A stretch of DNA of 5,789 bases, taken from positions 1 to 5,789 of the forward strand of contig WRKE01000165.1 of NCBI GenBank assembly GCA_009778235.1. The letters run 5' to 3'. The DNA is from Pseudomonadota bacterium (GTDB lineage Bacteria; Desulfobacterota; Desulfobulbia; Desulfobulbales; Desulfobulbaceae). Positions 1 to 3,723 of the stretch are shown piece after piece; positions within the stretch are counted from its first letter, which is position 1, and every line of letters begins with the position of its first letter. Under the pieces are notes generated by a model. The model was not told the DNA's origin, searched no databases, and worked only from the letters and a program-made list of their open reading frames with translations. The position numbers and the translations under genes were made by a program.

Positions 1-426
1 GAGGCGATCGAGCGGCAGACCATGGCCTCGCCCTGGAGCAGGGCGGCATTGCGGGAGGAGATTGGGGCGAAAAACGGCTTTACCCTGGCGGCGGCATGGG
101 GAGAGACGGTGTGCGGTTACGCTTTTTTCCGGATCATGCCGCCGGAGAGCGAACTCCTGCATCTGGTGGTCGCCCGTAAGTGGCAGCGGCAAAAGGTGGC
201 CACAGCCCTGCTGGATCGGGCCATGGCCGGATTGGCCGATCAGGGCTGCACCGTCTGTTTCCTTGAGGTTCGGGCCTCGAATATCGCCGCCCTGCACCTC
301 TACGCCCGGACCGGTTTCGTCCAGACAGGGACACGCAAACACTATTACAGCCAGCCGGTCGAAGATGCCCTGCTTTTGACCAGGGAGATTGTGCCGGCAG
401 GGGAGAAACAAAATGAAGACACTTAA
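1..426 (+). CDS. rimI: RimI-type ribosomal protein S18 N-terminal acetyltransferase (5' end missing)
   Basis: GNAT-fold acetyltransferase that would transfer acetyl from acetyl-CoA to the N-terminal alanine of ribosomal protein S18 in the cytoplasm. The frame is open from base 1, and the residues before the ATG at 22 (EAIERQT, then MASPWSR) match the family's IE...PWS N-terminal motif. The true start is therefore upstream of the window and the ATG at 22 is internal. Visible family marks are the central strand LLHLVVA, the LEVRASNIAALHLYARTGF segment that is highly typical of RimI, and the C-terminal HYYSQPVEDALLL with its conserved tyrosines. One oddity is the acetyl-CoA pyrophosphate loop. 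It is normally Q/R-x-x-G-x-G/A but reads QRQKVA here, with lysine (codon 193-195) in place of the glycine. The stop overlaps the pgk start by 14 nt, which suggests cotranscription and coupled translation. The family call is firm; S18 specificity is inferred from the LEVR/SN/YY signature. Confidence 0.88.
   Translation, partial: EAIERQTMASPWSRAALREEIGAKNGFTLAAAWGETVCGYAFFRIMPPESELLHLVVARKWQRQKVATALLDRAMAGLADQGCTVCFLEVRASNIAALHLYARTGFVQTGTRKHYYSQPVEDALLLTREIVPAGEKQNEDT
399..405 (+). promoter_or_regulatory. Ribosome binding site that fixes the pgk start
   Basis: AGGGGAG lies inside the end of rimI, 7 nt before the ATG at 413. The same frame opens earlier with a TTG at 389, but that codon has no comparable Shine-Dalgarno sequence and would add eight residues (MCRQGRNK) not expected in the family. 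The ATG at 413 gives the usual MKTLKDIELAGKKVLVRVDFNVP-type start. Confidence 0.85.
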
Positions 427-1588
427 AGATATTGAACTGGCGGGCAAGAAGGTGCTGGTCCGGGTTGATTTCAACGTGCCCATGAACGATGCCGGCGAGA
501 TTACCGATGACCTGCGCATCCGCACCGTGTTGCCGACCCTTCGCTATCTGCTGGCGCAAAAGGCCCGGGTGATTGTCTGCACCCACATGGGACGACCCAA
601 GGGTCAACGGGTGGAGAAATACTCGCTGGCGCCGGTGGCCGCCCATCTGGCCCGGTTGCTGGGATGCCCGGTGCCGCTGGCCGGTGACTGCATCGGGGCG
701 GTCGCGGCTGAGGCGGTCGCACGGCTCAAGGACGGCGAGATCCTCATGCTGGAAAACCTGCGCTTCTATGCCCAGGAAGAGAAGAACGATCCCGATTTTT
801 CCCGCCAGCTGGCCTCGCTCGCCGAGGTGTACGTCAACGATGCCTTTGCCGTCTCGCACCGGGCCCACGCCTCCGTGGTCGGGGTCACCGACCATGTCAG
901 TGAAAAGGCGGCTGGTTTTCTCCTCCAGCAGGAGGTGGAATATTTTCACCGTTCGATCGACAATCCCCAGCGGCCGCTGGTGGCCATCGTCGGCGGCGCC
1001 AAGGTGTCCGGCAAACTCGAAGCCCTGCGTAACATGCTGGAAAAGGTCGACAAGATGATCATCGGCGGGGCCATGGCCAACACCTTCCTTAAAAGCCAGG
1101 GCCATGGGGTGGGCGCCTCCAAGGTCGAGGACGACCTGCTCGATACCGCCGCCGATCTGCTGCGCCGCGCGGCGGAACGAGGGGTTAAGATGTACCTGCC
1201 GGTGGATGTGATTGCCGCCGACCGCTTTGCCCCGGATGCAATCAGCAAGCAGGTGACTATTCAGGATATTCCGGAGAATTGGATGGCCCTGGATATCGGC
1301 CCGGCCTCGGTCATCTGCTTTAACGAGGTGCTGGCCGACGCCAAGACTATCGTCTGGAACGGCCCCATGGGAGCCTTTGAAATGGCGGCCTTTGCCCGCG
1401 GCACCATGGCCCTGGCGCACACGGTGGCGGCCTCGCACGCCTTGAGCGTCACCGGCGGCGGCGATTCCAATGCCGCCATCAATCAATCAGGTGAAGCGGC
1501 CAATATTTCCTACATGTCCACCGGCGGCGGCGCCTTTCTCGAATTGATGGAAGGCAAGGTGCTCCCAGGAATCAAGGCCCTGGGGTAA
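413..1588 (+). CDS. pgk: Phosphoglycerate kinase
   Basis: Cytoplasmic enzyme that interconverts 1,3-bisphosphoglycerate + ADP and 3-phosphoglycerate + ATP in glycolysis and gluconeogenesis. The product is 391 residues, the normal bacterial length, and looks complete. The N-terminal substrate domain carries the signature VLVRVDFNVP (about 14-23), DDLRIR (32-37), THMGRPKG (57-64), LLENLRF-like MLENLRF (112-118) and the VNDAFAVSHRAHAS segment (141-154). The C-terminal nucleotide domain carries VAIVGGAKVSGK (190-201), MIIGGAMANTFL (215-226), DIGP (294-297), VWNGPMGAFE (314-323) and the glycine-rich GGGDS at 348-352. All expected substrate and nucleotide motifs are present. GGGDS is followed by NAAINQSG where many homologues have V/T-AAV, which is a minor variant. 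The start overlaps rimI by 14 nt; tpiA follows after 64 nt with no obvious terminator between, so the genes probably form one transcript. Confidence 0.98.
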   Translation: MKTLKDIELAGKKVLVRVDFNVPMNDAGEITDDLRIRTVLPTLRYLLAQKARVIVCTHMGRPKGQRVEKYSLAPVAAHLARLLGCPVPLAGDCIGAVAAEAVARLKDGEILMLENLRFYAQEEKNDPDFSRQLASLAEVYVNDAFAVSHRAHASVVGVTDHVSEKAAGFLLQQEVEYFHRSIDNPQRPLVAIVGGAKVSGKLEALRNMLEKVDKMIIGGAMANTFLKSQGHGVGASKVEDDLLDTAADLLRRAAERGVKMYLPVDVIAADRFAPDAISKQVTIQDIPENWMALDIGPASVICFNEVLADAKTIVWNGPMGAFEMAAFARGTMALAHTVAASHALSVTGGGDSNAAINQSGEAANISYMSTGGGAFLELMEGKVLPGIKALG

Positions 1589-1652
1589 GGCCGGGTTCGC
1601 CTGATCGCTGCCCCTAAGCCCATATTGATCATCTTTTGCAGCAGGAGATGCC

Positions 1653-2408
1653 ATGAACAGACGTCCGCTGATTGCCGGCAATTGGAAAATGTATCTGAGT
1701 GTCGCCGAATCCGTGCGGCTTGCCCAGGCGGTCGCCGCCACCAGTGCTACCTGTCCGGACCTTGATGTCATGGTGGCTCCCGCCTTCACCTCCTTGGCCA
1801 AGGTCTGCGAAGCGGTCGGGAATACATCGCTTAAGGTTGCCGCCCAAAACGTTGCCTGGGCAAAAGAGGGCGCGTTCACCGGCGAGATTGCCCCACCCAT
1901 GTTGACGGATCTCGGTGTTCGTCTGGCCATTGTCGGCCACTCCGAGCGCCGCCAGATTTTCGGCGAGAGTGATGCCATGATCAACCGCCGCCTGCTTGGA
2001 GCGCTGGCCGGCGGCCTCCAACCGGTGTTCTGCGTCGGTGAAACCTTGGAGGAGCGGGAGGCGGACCGCACCTTTTCGGTGCTGGAGCACCAGGTGCGGC
2101 AAGGCTTGCAGGGAGTGACCAAGGAAGAGATGCCCCAGGTCGTCCTGGCCTATGAGCCGGTCTGGGCCATCGGCACCGGCAAGACAGCCACCAAGGAGCA
2201 GGCCCAGGAGGCTCACGCCTTCCTGCGGCGATTGCTGGCGGAGACATACGAGAAAAATATTGCCGAGGATGTACGAATACTGTATGGTGGTTCGGTTAAG
2301 CCCGATAATATTGACAGCCTGATGGCGCAACCGGATATTGACGGGGCGCTGGTCGGTGGCGCGGCCCTGAAAGCCGAATCTTTTGAAAGGATTATCCGTT
2401 TCCAATGA
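1653..2408 (+). CDS. tpiA: Triosephosphate isomerase
   Basis: Cytoplasmic TIM-barrel enzyme that interconverts dihydroxyacetone phosphate and glyceraldehyde 3-phosphate. The product is 251 residues, the standard length. Catalytic residues are visible: Asn10 and Lys12 in AGNWKM, His96 in IVGHSERR (93-100) and Glu168 in LAYEPVWAIGTG (165-176). The mobile lid loop is PVWAIGTGKTA (169-179), and the phosphate grip is formed by YGGSVK (211-216) and GALVGGA (231-237). The ATG at 1653 follows AGGAG (1643-1647) at a 5-nt spacing and yields the normal MNRRPLIAGNWKM N-terminus. The stop overlaps the secG start in an ATGA junction. With pgk upstream it forms a lower-glycolysis gene pair. No oddities were seen. 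Confidence 0.98.
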   Translation: MNRRPLIAGNWKMYLSVAESVRLAQAVAATSATCPDLDVMVAPAFTSLAKVCEAVGNTSLKVAAQNVAWAKEGAFTGEIAPPMLTDLGVRLAIVGHSERRQIFGESDAMINRRLLGALAGGLQPVFCVGETLEEREADRTFSVLEHQVRQGLQGVTKEEMPQVVLAYEPVWAIGTGKTATKEQAQEAHAFLRRLLAETYEKNIAEDVRILYGGSVKPDNIDSLMAQPDIDGALVGGAALKAESFERIIRFQ

Positions 2409-2779
2409 CAACTTTACTGATCGTTGTCCATGTCATTGTCTGCCTGTTTCTGATCTGCATCGTTTTGTTGCAGCACGGCAAGGGTGCGGACATCGGTGCA
2501 ACGTTCGGCGGATCGAGCCAATCGCTGTTCGGCACCGAAGGCCCTATTCCGCTGCTGAATAAAATCACAACCTTTGCCGCGATTATCTTCATGGGCACAT
2601 CGATCACCCTGGCCTATCTTGCTGCCCATAAAAGCTCAGGGACTATCATGAAGGATGTGCAAGTGCAGGAAGAACAGGCCCCTGCCCAGCAGACGCCGAT
2701 CACGGTACCCATGCCCACGGCTCCGACGGCAACGAATGAAGCCCCGAAGAAAACCGGAGAGCAGCCGGCGAAAAAATAA
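2405..2779 (+). CDS. secG: Protein-export translocase subunit SecG
   Basis: Small inner-membrane subunit that joins SecY and SecE in the Sec translocon and helps SecA-driven export. The product is 124 residues. There are two hydrophobic segments (about 3-22 and 53-73) joined by the conserved cytoplasmic loop LLQHGKGADIGATFGGSSQS (21-40) and LFG (41-43), which is the SecG signature. The tail from about 76 to the end is hydrophilic and rich in Pro, Ala, Gln and Lys, variable as in other SecG proteins, and makes this a slightly long member. The ATG sits in the tpiA stop (ATGA). The nearest purine run, AAGGA at 2387-2391, is 13 nt away, so translation is probably coupled to tpiA. The tRNA-Leu gene begins 9 nt after the stop. 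The tpiA-secG-tRNA-Leu order is common in bacteria and supports the call. Confidence 0.95.
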   Translation: MTTLLIVVHVIVCLFLICIVLLQHGKGADIGATFGGSSQSLFGTEGPIPLLNKITTFAAIIFMGTSITLAYLAAHKSSGTIMKDVQVQEEQAPAQQTPITVPMPTAPTATNEAPKKTGEQPAKK

Positions 2780-2788
2780 AAAAATGTT

Positions 2789-2874
2789 GCCGAAGTGGTG
2801 GAATTGGTAGACACACTATCTTGAGGGGGTAGCGGCCCACGGTCGTGCGAGTTCGAGTCTCGCCTTCGGCACCA
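2789..2874 (+). tRNA. tRNA-Leu, anticodon GAG
   Basis: Class II tRNA, 86 nt including an encoded CCA (2872-2874) after discriminator A2871. The acceptor stem GCCGAAG (2789-2795) pairs fully with CTTCGGC (2864-2870). The D-arm carries the AATTGGTAGA core. The anticodon stem CTATC/GGTAG (2816-2820 with 2828-2832) holds the loop TTGAGGG, with GAG at 2823-2825, which reads CUC and CUU leucine codons. The long variable arm has a GGCC/GGTC stem (2834-2837 with 2841-2844). The T-arm GCGAG-TTCGAGT-CTCGC (2847-2863) is perfect. It lies 9 nt after secG and was probably released from the same transcript. The remains of a tyrosine integrase begin about 145 nt downstream, so its 3' end is a likely island attachment site. 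Confidence 0.97.
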
Positions 2875-2889
2875 AGTCATAATCCAGAG

Positions 2890-2971
2890 CAGTCCAAAAC
2901 AGTCCATTAAGGGCCGGTAATTCCAAGAGAAATTCAAGGAGTCCGGCCTTTTTCTTGTCCTTCGCAGTCCA
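2890..2971 (+). repeat. Cluster of short direct repeats, AGTCC / CAGTCCA
   Basis: AGTCC occurs four times in 80 bases, at 2891, 2901, 2940 and 2966. Three of these are CAGTCCA, and two extend to CAGTCCATT (2900-2908 and 2965-2973). The first two are exactly 10 bp apart, about one helical turn. The copy at 2940 falls in the terminator stem. Short spaced repeats next to a tRNA attachment site can be integrase arm-binding sites. That reading is inference, and some copies may be chance. Confidence 0.4.
2909..2956 (+). terminator. Rho-independent terminator closing the pgk-tpiA-secG-tRNA unit
   Basis: A 9-bp stem (2909-2917 with 2943-2951) has core GGCCGG/CCGGCC, one G-T pair and two A-T pairs at its base. 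After a 2-nt bulge the stem continues for 5 bp (2920-2924 with 2938-2942) around a 13-nt loop. A T-rich run (TTTTTCTT, 2949-2956) follows directly. It sits 34 nt after the tRNA and points the same way as the upstream genes. Confidence 0.85.
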
Positions 2972-2981
2972 TTCCCATCTG

Positions 2982-3011
2982 TTGACATCCGGTGTTTTTT
3001 GGCGCTAGATT
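2982..3011 (+). promoter_or_regulatory. Possible sigma-70-type promoter upstream of the integrase relic
   Basis: A consensus -35 TTGACA (2982-2987) is followed after 18 nt by TAGATT (3006-3011), a 4-of-6 match to the -10 box. It points into the decayed integrase and could be its old promoter. The -10 box is weak and no start codon with intact reading follows, so this is tentative. Confidence 0.25.
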
Positions 3012-3124
3012 GAGGATAGCCGCGCCAGGTGGTATTTTCCGTACCACCAAACGGCATCTTGTTTCCTGTTGCCGAGATCAAGCCGGAGGACGTTCTGGGA
3101 ATCCTGCGACCGCTTGAGGCTAAT

Positions 3125-3226
3125 ATCATTTACTCTTTTTAATGCAAAAAATATTCTTATTTTTTGCATTAAAATTCAATATGTTCCTGTCATGACCTAC
3201 TGCATTGGCAAGAGGGAATGGTATAA
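3125..3226. other. AT-rich insertion of about 100 bp splitting the integrase relic
   Basis: Integrase-like sequence stops after LEAN (to 3124) and resumes at about 3227 with KALLGTVQRAK. Intact homologues need only about four or five residues between these points. The extra stretch of roughly 100 bases is much more AT-rich in its first half than anything else here and contains the palindrome at 3137-3174. I see no transposase, no reading frame of note and no convincing target duplication. The edges are approximate because they rest on protein alignment by eye. Confidence 0.55.
3137..3174. repeat. Perfect 17-bp inverted repeat with 4-nt loop
   Basis: TTTTAATGCAAAAAATA (3137-3153), loop TTCT (3154-3157), then its exact reverse complement (3158-3174). 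No mismatch is present. The stem is mostly A-T, with a single TGCA-containing centre in each arm. It could be a weak two-way terminator, the heart of a small mobile repeat or a protein-binding palindrome; the sequence alone does not decide. Confidence 0.9.
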
Positions 3227-3426
3227 GGCACTGCTTGGTACCGTTCAGCGCGCCAAAATCAATGTCAGTCAGGTTCTCCAGCACGCCATTGCCACCGGGC
3301 GGAGGGAACTGGCTGATCCTTGCCCTTACCTGAAGAAGACTGTCAGGGCCAATTCTATTAGCCATCATCCGGCTTTCACCTGACCGGCGGATGTGGCACG
3401 GCTGATGAGGGCTATAGACTCCCCCA

Positions 3427-3445
3427 TGCCTCAAATCTTGGGGCA
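3427..3445. repeat. Small stem-loop in the integrase relic
   Basis: TGCCTCAA (3427-3434) and TTGGGGCA (3438-3445) form an 8-bp stem with one T-G pair around a 3-nt loop. It lies in the 26-nt stretch between integrase pieces B and C, where homologues have about four residues. It may be part of the indel that changed the frame. A chance hairpin is possible. Confidence 0.35.
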
Positions 3446-3507
3446 GGAGTATTCGTCAACGCCGCGATTAGGCTTCTGCCTCTGCTATTCTGCCGTCCCG
3501 GCGAGCT

Positions 3508-3657
3508 GATCGCCACGAGTTCTTCGTTTTGATAGATGTCCTTGATAGCGGAGGGTTTGGTGAGCGCGTCGTAGAAAGCGAACTCTTCGACGGTCAAACC
3601 CATTTGTTTGCCTTCGGCGTCGGCATCCGCCTGTTTAATTGAAGTGGCGCATTCCAA
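3508..3657 (-). pseudogene. Relic of a second type I HsdR: C-terminal (DUF3387-like) fragment
   Basis: Read on the minus strand, about 50 residues contain ADAEGKQMGLTVEEFAFYDAL and, after a short gap, SAIKDIYQNEELVAI. This matches the HsdR C-terminal helical domain, where homologues read like ADARGEELGLTEDELAFYDAL followed by a D-x-x-LR-x-IARELV segment. Homology ends at Ile (codon 3508-3510), exactly where the integrase relic ends on the other strand, so the ARELV continuation is lost. The upstream side is closed by a TGA (minus strand, 3661-3663), and no nuclease or helicase domain precedes it. It is therefore a scrap, not a gene. The intact hsdR that starts at 3724 belongs to a different HsdR family and points the other way, so this is not simply its own duplicated end. 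The scrap is short and recognised by eye. Confidence 0.72.
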
Positions 3658-3694
3658 TTTTCATTGTTTCAAGCTATACAGTTAAAAATAAGGC

Positions 3695-3713
3695 GATAAT
3701 AAACCGTTGAGGA
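3695..3713 (+). promoter_or_regulatory. Start region of hsdR: possible -10 box and ribosome binding site
   Basis: The stretch 3655-3705 is AT-rich compared with its surroundings. GATAAT (3695-3700) is a 5-of-6 match to a -10 box, but no good -35 lies 16-18 nt before it. GAGGA (3709-3713) is a fair Shine-Dalgarno sequence 10 nt before the ATG at 3724. The ribosome site is likely; the promoter is weakly supported. Confidence 0.35.
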
Positions 3714-3723
3714 CACCAAATCC

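Larger units (their letters stand above)
3020..3508 (+). pseudogene. Decayed tyrosine integrase (P4/DUF4102-like), several breaks, both ends missing
   Basis: No single frame is intact, but three pieces in order match the middle of island-type tyrosine recombinases. Piece A (3020-3124, after a TAG at 3017) contains AEIKPEDVLGILRPLEAN, like the core-binding AEI.PPEVLAVLRPLEARG region. Piece B (from about 3227, another frame) contains QRAKINVSQVLQHAIATGR, like the QVFRYAIATGR helix. It continues to HHPAFT, an in-frame TGA (3381-3383) and PADVARLMRAID, which fits the family's ITDP.EV..LLRAID. Piece C (3446-3508, frame shifted again) contains AAIRLLPLLFCRPGEL, the box-I region with the catalytic Arg (codon 3494-3496). 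The N-terminal arm-binding domain and everything after box I, including HxxR and the catalytic Tyr, are absent. Its place and direction, just after tRNA-Leu, are typical of island integrases. The homology is judged by eye but recurs in order, so I am fairly sure. Confidence 0.82.

Noticed and set aside
134..1486. Long minus-strand open frame of 450 codons opposite rimI and pgk
   Set aside because: It lies wholly opposite two well-identified genes, shows no recognisable family features and is the usual antisense shadow of GC-rich coding sequence.
1589..1652. Possible terminator or promoter between pgk and tpiA
   Set aside because: No stem followed by a T-run and no convincing -35/-10 pair is visible; only the tpiA ribosome binding site is clear.
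2528..2536. TTCGGCACC in secG, and GCCTTCGGC at 3610-3618, resembling the tRNA 3' end, as duplicated attachment sites
   Set aside because: Each match is only 9 bases and is explained by coding sequence (SecG loop; HsdR scrap). A true duplicated site would share a longer block of the tRNA end and is expected beyond the window.
2614..3129. Minus-strand frame encoding CRRRDSNSHDRGPLPPQDS and similar
   Set aside because: This is the tRNA-Leu gene translated backwards, a familiar false protein in databases, joined to antisense secG and the terminator region.
3069..3383. Plus-strand frame of 104 codons as a small gene
   Set aside because: Only its second half (from about 3227) has family resemblance, and that is the middle of an integrase. 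The first half is out of frame with the integrase and crosses the AT-rich insert, so it is part of a pseudogene.
2875..3723. CRISPR array or small-RNA locus in the gene-poor stretch
   Set aside because: There are no regularly spaced long repeats. The stretch is accounted for by a terminator, integrase pieces, a palindromic insert and an HsdR scrap.
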